DNA of 64,000 bases, taken from positions 32,440,427-32,504,426 of the forward strand of contig OX031065.1 of assembly GCA_943736015.1 (NCBI GenBank), given 5' to 3'. The notes under the pieces were generated by a model. The model made no database searches. It worked only from the letters and a program-made list of their open reading frames with translations, and was not told the DNA's origin. This document shows positions 53,132-62,914 of this stretch, piece after piece. The DNA is from Tridacna crocea (lineage: Eukaryota > Mollusca > Bivalvia > Cardiida > Cardiidae). Numbering within the stretch: the stretch's first letter is position 1; every line of letters begins with the position of its first letter. The position numbers and the translations under genes were made by a program.

Positions 53132-53357
53132 CCCATTACCACACAATCCCTACTTTTGACGCCCCATTAGGAAGAAGCCTTTTGAAAACACTGTGGGAAA
53201 AGGAGAAAATGCTGGTAACCAGCATTTTCTCCTTTTCCCACAGTGTTTTCTACCCTTCCCAGAACAAATTTCTATTTTTCAGTCACCTTTATTTTGTCGT
53301 CTGCAAATGCTTTTAATTTAGACCAGTCTAAAATTTTCTCGTTTGGTAAAGAGTTAA
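53128..53357 (+). repeat. TTAA palindrome element, CACTG/CAGTG outer arms
   Basis: Complete and clean, perfect dyad, close sister of 51298-51526. Confidence 0.95.
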
Positions 53358-53373
53358 TGCTCAGAATTGTGTG

Positions 53374-53602
53374 TTAACACTTTACCAAACAATCCCTACT
53401 TTTGACGCCCCTGAGAAGGAAGTCTTTTGAAAACACTGTGGGAAAAGGAGAAAATGCTGGTAACCAGCATTTTCTCCTTTTCCCACAGTGTTTTCTACCC
53501 TTCTCAGAACAAATTTCAATTTTTCAGTCACCTTTATTTTGTCGTCTGCAAATGCTTTCAATTTGGACCAGTCTAAAATTTTCTCGTGTGGTAAAGAGTT
53601 AA
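53374..53602 (+). repeat. TTAA palindrome element, CACTG/CAGTG outer arms
   Basis: Complete and clean; third close sister, 17 bp from the previous one. Confidence 0.95.
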
Positions 53603-53656
53603 AGGGGTAATAGAAAAATTTAGGTTACATTTATTGACTTACCAGTTATGTAGCAG

Positions 53657-54081
53657 TTAATCCTTTACCAAGCAATTGATTGTTTTAACAACCCTCAGAT
53701 AGAAGCCTTTTGAAAACATTGTGGGAAAAGGAGAAAATTCCCCTATTCCCCACAATGTTTTCTACCCTGTTGGAAAGAAGTTTCAATTTTTGATTTATGT
53801 TTATTTTGTTGTCTGCTAGTACTTTCAATTTGGACCAGTCTTTAACCGTTTCCCAAACGGCAAATTTTGGACCAGACCAAATTGAAAGCATTTTGCAGAT
53901 GACAAATTAACAGTTGCTAAAAAGAGGATTTTCTATGTGATAGGGTAGAAAACATTGTGGGAAAAGGAGAAAATGCTGGTTACCAGCATTTTCTCCTTTT
54001 CCCACAATGTTTTCAAAACACTTCTATTCCTGACCCGTAAAAACCAGGAAAAGGGTGAATTTTGTCGTTTGTTAAAGAGTT
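53657..54081 (+). repeat. TTAA palindrome element hosting a nested copy
   Basis: Left part to TTGGACCAGTC (53841), then TTTTGTCGTTTGTTAAAGAG resumes at 54060. The insert lies exactly between. Confidence 0.85.
53842..54059 (-). repeat. Nested TTAA palindrome element, CGGCAAATTTTGG subfamily
   Basis: Inserted in opposite orientation in the previous copy. Sister of 5661-5890. Ends TTAA and TGAA. Confidence 0.88.
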
Positions 54082-54404
54082 ATGGTTAACAAAAAGGTTC
54101 CAAAATTAATGTAAAGGGTTAGGAGGCACTGTCACGGACTATAAAGCAAACTTGGCATGGTTGAATTTGTTTTTGACATTTTTAATTTATTGCAAGTCAT
54201 TACAGACAAAGGATAGACACGTAGATTGAATTTGAAATATTTCAAACACTTTTTCAAATGCTCTTGAATTTATTTCAACATTGTGTTTGACTTAGAAGCG
54301 TAATGCTTTTGTGGGCCACATGGCTCAGTGTAGAAAGTGACGAATTTGCACGATCAATCCCTCAGATTTATTGCTTACTCAACGAATTGGGCATTAGGAG
54401 TGTT
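54082..54404. other. Intergenic, nothing recognised
   Basis: AT-rich unassigned sequence. No coding frame, and no WDR89-like exon seen. Confidence 0.45.
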
Positions 54405-54634
54405 TTAACTCTTTACCAATCGACACAATTTGGGACAAGTCCAAATTGAAAGTATTGGCAGACGACAAAATAAATGTGAATCAAAAACTGAAATTTGATT
54501 TGGAAAGGGTAGAAAACATTGTGGGAAAAGGAGAAAATGCTGGTAACCAGCATTTTCTCCTTTTCCCCACAATGTTTTTTAAAGGCTTCTTCCTAATTGT
54601 CATTAAAACTCGTGATTGTGTGGTAAAGGGTTAA
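54405..54634 (-). repeat. TTAA palindrome element
   Basis: Complete with a good dyad; ends GTGTGGTAAAGGGTTAA. Confidence 0.92.
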
Positions 54635-54702
54635 AGCAAGGTATTTCAGACCCAGACCCCTGGCTATGTTCTACCAAGAATATACATGAATAAGTGTATG
54701 CT

Positions 54703-55379
54703 TTTTAGCTCACCTGAGCACAACGTGCTCATGGGGAGCTTTTAGGATCACCCAGTGTCCGTCGTTCGTCGTCCGTCGTCAACAATTCTTTAACTCTTTA
54801 CCACACAAGAAAATTTTAGACTGGTCCAAATTGAAGGCATTTGCAGACAACAAAATAAAGGTGACTGAAAAATTAAAATTTGCTCTGGGAATTGTAGAAA
54901 ACATTGTAGGAAAAGGAGAAAATGCTGGTTACCAGCATTTTCTCCTTTTCCTACAGTGTTTTCAAAAGCCTTCTTTCTCAGGGGTGTCAAAAGTAGGGAT
55001 TGTGTGGTAATGGGTTAAACATCAACTCCTCCTAAACCAATGGGCCAATTTGGACCAAACTTTGGCTGGATTGTTCCTTGGGAGGTCCTCTTTAAAAATT
55101 GTTCACAGAATTTGATTTTGTCGAAAACTCTGGTTGCCATGGCAACCAAATGGAATTTTCAAAGAAATTCTTTAAAAATCTTCTTCTCTGAAACCGCTGG
55201 CCAGATTTTAAAATGATTTCACCGGGATGTTCCTTGGGTACCCTTTTCAAAAACTGTTCGCGAAATTTTGAGGCGTCAAGAAACATGGCTCTGGTGATGG
55301 GGGCTACTTGCACTATACAGAAATGAAGAAATTCTTAAAAATTCTTCTTCTCTGAAACCAGTGGTCAGATTTTGAAATA
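54703..55379 (-). repeat. Modular repeat interrupted by palindrome element
   Basis: Starts TTTTTAGCTCACCTGAGCAC with hairpin GAGCACAACGTGCTC. It resumes after the insert at 54790-55018 and stops at the half element at 55380. Confidence 0.7.
54790..55018 (-). repeat. TTAA palindrome element inserted in modular repeat
   Basis: Complete. Outer arms GTAGGAAAAGG and CCTTTTCCTAC are a matched pair change. Confidence 0.93.
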
Positions 55380-55518
55380 ACCAGCATTTTCTCCTTTTCC
55401 CACAATGTTTTTTACCCTTCACAAAACAAATTTCAAATTTTCAGTCACTTTTATTTTGTCGTCTGTAAATGCTTTCAATTTGGACCAGTCTAAATTATTG
55501 TCGTTTGGTAATGAGTTA
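55380..55518 (+). repeat. Half TTAA palindrome element starting at the dyad centre
   Basis: Begins AACCAGCATTTTCTCC, exactly the right arm, and runs to GTTTGGTAATGAGTTAA. The left half is absent. Confidence 0.9.
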
Positions 55519-55583
55519 AGATCATGTTTTATATGGTCTGATCTTAGATTCATACCTGTCTGGTATCAATTCATTGGGCCTAT

Positions 55584-55894
55584 GTTTAACCTTGTACCAA
55601 TAATTCCATATGACAAGATTTAGGTCTGATCCAAACATTTGCATACGACATATCGATGGGTGAGTGCAACACTATCCTAAGTGCCTATACTTTGTATAGG
55701 CACTTAGGATAGTGTTGCACTCACCCATCGATATATGAGTGACTGAAATGTTCGGATTCATATTAAAAAGGATGCAAAACAGTGGGAAATTGAGAAAATA
55801 CTGATTACAAGTGTTTTCTTCGTTTCCCACAATGATTTTAATTGCCTTTCTCCTTAACTTTGTAAAAGCTTATGATGGTTTAAAAAATGGTTAA
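55584..55894 (-). repeat. TTAA palindrome element carrying a small foldback
   Basis: Worn copy from GTTTAACCTTGTACC to AAAATGGTTAA, split by the hairpin at 55650-55734. Confidence 0.7.
55650..55734. repeat. Perfect 40-bp inverted repeat with 5-base loop
   Basis: Arms ATATCGATGGGTGAGTGCAA to AAGTGCCTATA and their exact mirror, loop CTTTG. No mismatch in 40 pairs. Confidence 0.95.
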
Positions 55895-56118
55895 GGGTAT
55901 TGAGGTGGAAACAAACTTTACATGTATTTGGCTTTCCATTGGTAGTATTGTGGTTTTATGATTTACTAGTTTATTTGACAAACAAATTGCATTCTTGACC
56001 TATGACTATTTGACTGATTTTTCGCCCTTATCATTATAAATATATCAGATGAAAAAGAGATAATTAAGTCAGTAGTGTGCTAAATATAAAGACATTGCCA
56101 TATGTACCTTGGCAATTT

Positions 56119-56304
56119 TTAACCCCTTACCACACAATTCATAGTTTAAAAGAACCTGAAGTAACAAACTTTCGAAAACATGGTTGTATAAAGAGAAAAT
56201 GCTGGTAAAAAGCTTTTTCTCCTTTTCCCTCAATGTTCTCTACCTTTCTTAGAAAAATTCCATCATTTGAAACATATTCAATTTTTATACACCCAAAGGG
56301 TTAA
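56119..56304 (+). repeat. TTAA palindrome element, worn
   Basis: TTAACCCCTTACCACACAAT start. The right flank is shortened to ACACCCAAAGGGTTAA. Confidence 0.75.
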
Positions 56305-56488
56305 CTCTTTACCACACAATGATGACTTTTAACGCCCCTAAAAGAGAAGGCTTTTGGAAACATTGTGGGAAAAGGAGAAAATGCTGGTTACCAGCATTTT
56401 CTCCTTTTCCCACAATGTTTTCTAAAGGTTTCTATCTCAGGTCAATTTTCTACCTTTCACAAAACAAATTTGTTCGGTAATGAGTTAA
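56301..56488 (+). repeat. Chimeric TTAA palindrome element
   Basis: Normal left half and perfect dyad, then TCTAAAGGTTTCTATCTCAG, which is left-flank sequence reversed, then a truncated right end. Shares TTAA with the previous copy. Confidence 0.85.
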
Positions 56489-56518
56489 ATTATGTTGTGG
56501 CCCGGGTCGTCCATCCAT

Positions 56519-56665
56519 TAGCAATTTCTTGTGTGCACAACTGCTCCTACAGTTTCCATCGAACTAAGTTCAAACTTACCGAAATGAATCTCTGTGATGT
56601 GTCGTTGTGCATGTGACTCTTAATATTGGAATCGCTTAAGGTGTTCTAGAGTTATCGCCCTTTGT
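56519..56665 (+). repeat. Dispersed repeat, uninterrupted copy
   Basis: GCAATTTCTTGTGTGCACAA to GTTCTAGAGTTATCGCCC. The same family is split at 63420-63960 by a foldback. Confidence 0.7.
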
Positions 56666-56817
56666 TATTTTTTTTTATACTTAAATTTTGTCAGGGGCAT
56701 TTCTCAAAAACTATTAGAGGTGTAAGCATGACACTTCATAGGTAGATAGATGTCATCAAGGAGAAGTACAGTGCGCAAGAAACTTAACTCTTGATTGCAT
56801 TATTTGCCCTTTCTTAT

Positions 56818-57708
56818 TTTTAGCTCACCTGAGGTGAGCTATTGTGATGGCCTGTTTTCCAACCATAACTCTGGTTGCCATGGCAACAAACAAACAAAAA
56901 TAAAATCTTTGCAAATCTTCTTCTCTGAAACTAGAAGGTGTAAGAGCGTTGGTATTTGGTATGTAGCATCTCCTGGTGGACCTTCTACATTTGTTCATAT
57001 GATGCCCCTGGGGTCAATACTCACTGGCCCAGCTCCAGGGATCACAAGTTCAAATAAAGGAACGAAGAAGTTAACCCATTACCACACAATCCCTACTTTT
57101 AACGACCCTGAGAAAGAAGCCTGTTGAAAACACTGTGGGAAAAGGAGAAAATGCTGGTAACCAGCATTTTCTCCTTTTCCCACATTGTTTTTTACCCTTC
57201 CCAAACCAAATTTTAATTTTTCAGTCACCTTTATTTCGTCGTCTGCAAATGCTTTCAATTTGGACCAGTCTAAAATTTTCTCGTGTGGTAAAGAGTTAAA
57301 CTTTAAAATTCTTCTACTGTGAGACTGATAGGGTTAGATCTTTGATATTTGGTATTTAGCATCTGTTGGTGGACGTCTACCAAGTTTGTTCATTTGATGC
57401 CTCAGGGTTCACATATTCAAACATAGGAACAAAGAAGGTAAATTTGAAAAAACTTCTTTAAAACTGGAAGGCATAGAGCTTTGATATTGGGTATGTAGCA
57501 TCTCCCAGTGGACATCTACCAAGTTTATTCATATGATTCCCCTGGGGTCAATACTGGCCCAGCCCTGCAGGTTACAATTTGAATAAAGGAACAAAGAAGG
57601 AAAACTTTAACCTACTTCTTCTGTGAAACTGGAAGGCAAAGAGCTTTTATATTTGGTATATAGCATCTGCTAGTGGATCTATACAAAGTTTGTTCATTTG
57701 ATGCCCCT
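56818..57708 (-). repeat. Modular repeat interrupted by palindrome element
   Basis: Begins TTTTTAGCTCACCTGAGGTG. Modules with CTACCAAGTTTGTTCAT-like and GATGCCCCTGGGGTCAA phrases; stops at the half element at 57709. Confidence 0.7.
57071..57299 (+). repeat. TTAA palindrome element inserted in modular repeat
   Basis: Complete; outer arms mixed (CACTGTGGG with CCCACATTG). Confidence 0.93.
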
Positions 57709-57802
57709 GGTTTACCAGCATTTTCTCCTTTACCCACAATGTTTGCCAAGGACACTTCTTTCTCAGGGTCTTAAAAGTCTGGATTGTGTTGTAAAGGATT
57801 AG
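57709..57802 (-). repeat. Half TTAA palindrome element starting at the dyad centre
   Basis: Begins GGTTTACCAGCATTTTCTCC and continues to GTTGTAAAGGATTAG. The other half is absent. Confidence 0.85.
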
Positions 57803-58058
57803 ATAAGGTGCGGGTGTCAGGTATGACAATCCTAGAGAAAGAAGAAAAAATAATTGGTCTGTCACAGGCAAAAATTTATGATGCCTTTAAATGTGTGCGT
57901 TTTTGTAAGCACCTTCTTTATATGCATGAAGTTATACAATGACAAAGCAGAATCAAAATTAATGCCTAAATAAAACTGCTGTCATTTATCAAGTTCTAGG
58001 TATTGTTGATTGTATGTATTGTACATTTTTTGTTTGCCTATAGATCAGATGATGGGTC

Positions 58059-58288
58059 TTAACTCTTTACCACACAATCCCGACTTTTAACGACCCTTAG
58101 AAAGAAGCCTTTTGAAAACATTGTGGGAAAAGGAGAAAATGCTGGTAACCAGCATTTTCTCCTTTTCCCACAGTGTTTTCTACCCTTCCCAAAGCAAAAT
58201 TCATATTTACAGTCACTTTTATTTTGTTGTCTGCAGATGCTTTCGATTTGGATATGTCTAAAATTTTGCTGTGTGGTAAAGGGTTAAA
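58059..58288 (+). repeat. TTAA palindrome element
   Basis: Complete with a good dyad; GCTGTGTGGTAAAGGGTTAA end. Confidence 0.93.
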
Positions 58289-58325
58289 CCCTTGGAGTCA
58301 TAAGTTTTGAATAATTAATTTCTTT

Positions 58326-58465
58326 GACACATTACCAAATACCAAAGTTTTAAAAATGTCAAAATTGAAAGCATTTAGTGACAACAAACTAAATGTTGCT
58401 CTAATTATGGCATTATTCACTGAAAGAATAGAAAGCTGTCCTGAAAGCTCAACAATATTTTAGAA
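58326..58465 (-). repeat. TTAA palindrome element, worn
   Basis: CACATTACCAAATACCAAAG and TTGAAAGCATTTAGTGACAA; dyad lost. Confidence 0.5.
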
Positions 58466-58762
58466 AGCAATATTTCGTAATAAGGAAGAGGCAACAGGTG
58501 CCATATTTCAGGAACTACAGTACTTTTGGTACTTTAGAATTTAGACCTATTTAAGAAATCAATATTACCCTTTCTTATCTTAGGTGAAAAATTATTTGTA
58601 GCATGTAGATAATACTGTGAGAGTCTTCAATAGAAACTTACAAAAATGTAATATTTAAAAATAAGAAGCAAATATCCTTGAGAAATTCCCAACATTGGCA
58701 AGGGTGTTTCCCAGGAAAAGAGTGGAAGTACATGTACATATGACATGTCACTGTAGAAACAC

Positions 58763-58873
58763 TGAACCCTTTACTACACAATCCAGAGTTTAAACAATCC
58801 ACAGACAGAAGGCATGTTGAAAACAATGTGGGCAAAGGAGAAAACGATGGTGCCAGCATTTTGTTGTTTTCAG
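58763..58873 (+). repeat. TTAA palindrome element, left part
   Basis: CCCTTTACTACACAATCCAG to a worn core GATGGTGCCAGCATTTTG. A modular-repeat scrap (CAAGGGGAGCTTTTAGGATC) follows. Confidence 0.6.
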
Positions 58874-59204
58874 CAGTACAACATGCACAAGGGGAGCTTT
58901 TAGGATCACCCGGTGTCCGTCGTCAGTTGTGCATTGTCAACAATTCCTAATTGAGTTAGGTTATGTTTAGATGTATAATAAAAAGTTACAGGTCTATGCT
59001 TTTTTGAAGAAATAAAATACAAGAGAAGAAAATAGGTAAAATAATCGTATGGGGGAGATAAGGTCAAGTGTCATTTGTTACTGTTCAAGAGTGGAGACAT
59101 TATCCAAGAGGTTTGATTTCAAAAGTCTACAAATCAGATTTGACTTGAAGAGGTTTCTTTTCAAGTAATTTGATATTTAGATACTTTGTTCATACTAGAA
59201 CCCT

Positions 59205-59434
59205 TTAACTCATTTACCAAACGACAATATTTTAGGCTTGTCCAAATTAAAAGCATTTGCAGACAACAAAATAAAAGTGACTGAAAATTTGAAATTTGTT
59301 TTGTGAAGGGTAGAAAACACTGTGGGAAAAGGAGAAAATGCTGGTTACCAGCATTTTCTCCTTTTCGCACAATGTTATCTAAAGATTTCTTTCTCAGGGG
59401 CGTCAAAAGTAGGGATTGTGTGGTAATGGATTAA
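59205..59434 (-). repeat. TTAA palindrome element
   Basis: Complete; last TTAA shared with the next copy. Confidence 0.92.
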
Positions 59435-59621
59435 CACTTTATCACACCTTCCCCCCTTTTAATAACCGCGAAGAAGAAATCTTTTAAAAAACATTGTTGG
59501 GTAAAAGGAGAAAATGCTGTTAACCAACAAGATGTAACCTTTTTAGTTATAACGAATTTGTCGTCAGTAAGTACTTTGCATTTGGACAAATTTAAAACTT
59601 TGTTGTTTGGTAAAGAATAAA
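59431..59621 (+). repeat. TTAA palindrome element, dyad damaged
   Basis: Core AAATGCTGTTAACCAACAAG, with the right arm missing. Confidence 0.75.
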
Positions 59622-59830
59622 CTCCTTATCAAAGGACAAATTTATAAACTTGTTCAAATTCAAAGCATTTGCAGACGACAAAATAATTGTGACTTAAAAA
59701 TTGAAATTTGATTTGGGAAGGGTAGAAAACATTGTAGGAAAGGGAGAAAAACCTTGTGACAAACATTTTTTTCTTTTCCAACAATGTTTTCTGTAATATC
59801 AAGGGCAAATTAAAAATGTTAACCATAGTT
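59618..59830 (-). repeat. TTAA palindrome element, worn
   Basis: GACAAATTTATAAACTTG start and dyad ACATTGTAGGAAAGGGAG to TTTTCCAACAATGTTTTC. Confidence 0.75.
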
Positions 59831-59877
59831 CTACTGCAGAGTGCAAGCACCTATAATTTTCCTGTATGGTAAAGAAT

Positions 59878-60071
59878 TTTAAACTCTTCAGCAAAATGAC
59901 AAAAATGTAAAGTTTTCCAAATTCAAAGGATTTGCAGACAAGTTTAAATATAGCCCAAATTATTGAAAGTATCTTTGATTGAGTAGAAAACATGTGGGAA
60001 AAAGGAGAAAATACTGTCTATGAGCAATTTCATGTTATGTTTTTGAAACTATTCATCCCTAAAGTCTTTAA
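59878..60071 (-). repeat. TTAA palindrome element, worn
   Basis: TTAAACTCTTCAGCAAAATG start; right arm replaced by TGAGCAATTTCATG, like the second dyad type. Confidence 0.65.
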
Positions 60072-60275
60072 CCCATTACTACACAATCCCTACTTTTGAC
60101 ACCCCTGAGAAAGGAGCCATTAGAAAACAATGTCGGAAAAGGAGAAAATGCTGGTAACCAGCATTTTCTACCCTTCACAAAACAAACTTCAAATTTTCAG
60201 TCACCTTTATTCTGTCGTCTGCAAATGCTTTCAATTTGGACCAGTCGAAAACTTTGTCATTTGGTAAAGAGTTAA
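60068..60275 (+). repeat. TTAA palindrome element, right arm shortened
   Basis: Core AAATGCTGGTAACCAGCATT goes directly to TTCTACCCTTC: a deletion between two TTTTCT motifs. Confidence 0.85.
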
Positions 60276-60339
60276 AACCTGCTCTAGAGTGGTACAAACA
60301 TGTTTACCACATTACTATAGTGATAAAAAGTTTTGTGCT

Positions 60340-60591
60340 TTAACTCATTACTAAACAACAAAATTTTGGACTAGTCCAGATTGAAAGCATTTCCAGACGA
60401 CAAAATAAAGGTGACTGAAAAATAGAAATTTGTTCTGGGAAGGGTAGAAAACACTGTGGGAAAAGGCAGAAAATGGTAGTTGTTAGCATATTTCATCCTT
60501 TTCTTGTAACATTATCTACACTTCCAAATTCGAAGTTCATCAATTTATAAACCAGATACTTCTGAAATTCTGTCATCTGGTAAAGAGTTAA
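60340..60591. repeat. TTAA palindrome element with two right ends
   Basis: Starts as a reversed right end (TTAACTCATTACTAAACAAC) and also finishes as a right end (TGTCATCTGGTAAAGAGTTAA without the final base shared). The centre is worn. Confidence 0.75.
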
Positions 60592-60861
60592 GACAGAGAG
60601 AGAAAGAATTAGGAAGAATAATAGAGCAAAGATTGGTATCGCTCTAATTAGCAATAAATTTCTATTGTGGGTGGCTATACCTGTCAATCAGGGGTCCCTG
60701 ATAAGAGAGGGTAACTCTATTCTAAGATTATGTGTCTTTCACAAAATCTATGATATTGGGACTCTAACATGTCTCATACGAACACTCCCAACATAATGTT
60801 CTTTTGATTCCAATTCTTTACCTGAGAACAAAATTTTAGACTCTTCCAAAATGAAAATACA

Positions 60862-60961
60862 TTCAAGTGGCGAATGATAGTGCCCTGATATGATCAAGTG
60901 GCAATATGATGGCGCTCCATTACGATCAAGTGGTGATATGATGGCACTCCGATTGCGCTCT
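60862..60961 (+). repeat. Short tandem of about 37 bp, three units
   Basis: Units share TCAAGTGGNNATATGATGGC or close variants followed by GCTCC. A palindrome-element scrap (60808-60880) overlaps the start. Confidence 0.7.
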
Positions 60962-60984
60962 TGGAGGATTTTTTAAATGAGTGG

Positions 60985-61310
60985 CTACCTGTCTTGGCTA
61001 TCATCATTTCAGGGCAGTGGTAAAACGCTGGTCTATCAATCCTAAGGCCCAGGGTTCGATACCCGACCAAACTAAGGCCTTTCTTAGACACCTTGTGTTT
61101 TCCATCCAACTAGAGGTGAACTGATTTGGAACCCAGAGGTAGCCTCACGTGCATCGGTGCTTTACACCTGGCAGGTTAAGGAACCAAGGGGGTCTTTTTG
61201 AAGAAGCGGTTGGGGCTTGTACCCAGATTTCCTTGTATCCTATCCTTTCTCTCCAATGATTCATACCATGTAAATGCCTTGAGCACGGAGGGACCTTAAT
61301 CCTACAAAGT
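60985..61310 (+). repeat. tRNA-derived SINE
   Basis: A-box-like GGGCAGTGGTAAAACGCTGG (61013-61032) and B-box GGTTCGATACCC (61053-61064). The body holds GGTAGCCTCACGTGCATCGG. The 3' end is not sharply defined. Confidence 0.65.
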
Positions 61311-62085
61311 CATCATATATCAATTCGCATTTTGAAACCATTATGTGTAGGAAGAATTAATTCTTTGGTCAAAAGTTTTAACTACAGTATGGTTGGATTG
61401 CTATCAGAGCGAAATCAGGTTGTACAAGGTCACATCTCTTAGTGAAGCTACCATAGTGACCATTGTAGAGTTCAATCACTATCGAATCTCAAAATTATAG
61501 TTTTAAGGTACATGAGCACTCTCCCTTCAACCAAAAAGGTATTCATTTGCTTAGTGGGTTGACCTTTAAGCCAATATTTGAACAATGTGTCTCTTTTTCT
61601 TTCAAACCATTAATTCCACACAATGCCCGGGTTTCCTTGACAAATACCACTTCAGCATTCTCAACGCTTTGATTATATGAGCAGGAGGGTCCTCATAATC
61701 ACCAATCCGGCAATCATAGGTGATCTACGGCGCTCTGTATGAGCCCACAGAGCACCGTAGATCGCAGCCTAGTGCAGTGGAGGTATTATTCCGACAGTAT
61801 ACATCAAGATCTGACTGCAAAACATGTGGATCTAAAAGTTGGAGAAGGAGTTAAACGTTAATGTTTACCCTTCTTTGCTTACCAGATAGTATAGATCCAA
61901 CAGATGGGACTGCATGTTCTGTGCTGTCTGATCTTGTTATGTGTCTGTTCAAGCACTTCCTTCAGAAAATGACACTGAGAGGGTAAGGGTCAAAGTTAAT
62001 TGTCATTGTCATGTTTTCAGGGTACATGTATCTTGTATGATTTAATTGATAAGTATAGAGGCACTCTGATTGGCTATGAATTAGT
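61311..62085. other. Intergenic with a strong short hairpin
   Basis: No coding frame is supported. The hairpin at 61722-61763 and a GATCTGACTGCAAAACATG fragment near 61808 are the visible structures. Confidence 0.4.
61722..61763. repeat. Hairpin, 17-bp arms
   Basis: GATCTACGGCGCTCTGT pairs with ACAGAGCACCGTAGATC, one mismatch, 8-base loop ATGAGCCC. Confidence 0.8.
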
Positions 62086-62314
62086 TTAACTCTTTACCAC
62101 ACAATCTCTACTTATAACAACCCTGCGAAAGAAGCCTTTAGAAAACATTGTTGGAAAAGGAGAAAATGCTGGTAACCAGCATTTTCTCCTTTTCCCACAG
62201 TGTTTTCTTCCCTTCCCAAAACAAATTTCAATTTTTGAGTAACATTTATGTTGTCGTCTGCAAATTCTTTCAATTTGGACATGTCTAAAATTTTGTCGTT
62301 TTGTTAAGAGCTAA
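62086..62314 (+). repeat. TTAA palindrome element
   Basis: Near complete; final terminus worn to GTTAAGAGCTAA. Confidence 0.88.
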
Positions 62315-62355
62315 TTCTTTACCAAAAAAGAATTTTTTTTTTTAACTTGCCTAAA

Positions 62356-62584
62356 TTAACCCTTTACTCCACAGATACCCATTTCTACGCATTGCTTGCA
62401 GGAGCCTTTGGAAAACATTGTAGCAAAAGGTGAAATTGCTTGTGACGAGCAATTTCACCTTTTGTCACAATGTTTTCTATGCTATCAAAAGGTATCATAT
62501 ACACATAAGAAACTGCTACATCCTTGCTGTTATTTAGGGTCAATTAGAGATACCATAGAAATGCCTTATCGGGTAAAGGGTTAA
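62356..62584 (+). repeat. TTAA palindrome element, second dyad type, best copy
   Basis: TTAACCCTTTACTCCACAG to CGGGTAAAGGGTTAA. Core AAATTGCTTGTGACGAGCAA; arms GCAAAAGGTG and CACCTTTTGTC. Confidence 0.93.
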
Positions 62585-62741
62585 ACACAATTTGAAGACA
62601 ACAAAATAAATCTGACTATAGAATTAAGATTTGCTTTTGAAATATTATGGGGAAAAGGAGAAAATGTTGGTTACTAGCACATGTATTTAAAGATTTCTTA
62701 TTTAGGTTCAATGAAAGTCAGATTGTGTGGTAAAGGGTTAA
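62585..62741 (-). repeat. TTAA palindrome element, truncated
   Basis: Left end missing; ends GTGTGGTAAAGGGTTAA. Shares TTAA with the next copy. Confidence 0.75.
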
Positions 62742-62914
62742 TTCTTTACCAAACGCCATATATAGACTTTTATCTATCGAAACAAATCAAAATAATAAAT
62801 TGAATGCGACTCATTTCATGTTTATTATCAAAAGGTAGAAAATAAAAAATGCTGGTAACCAGTATTTTCTACTGTTCCAGTAATGTTTTGTAGAGCTTTC
62901 ATATGACTTTTTAA
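62738..62914 (-). repeat. TTAA palindrome element, worn
   Basis: Core AAATGCTGGTAACCAGTATT with shortened flanks. Shares TTAA on both sides. Confidence 0.75.

Noticed and set aside
61862-62090. Possible further WDR89-like exons after 47,767 (for example after the acceptor-like CATGTTTTCAG near 62020)
   Set aside because: The translated sequence does not resemble the expected WDR89 C-terminal blades and the frames close quickly.
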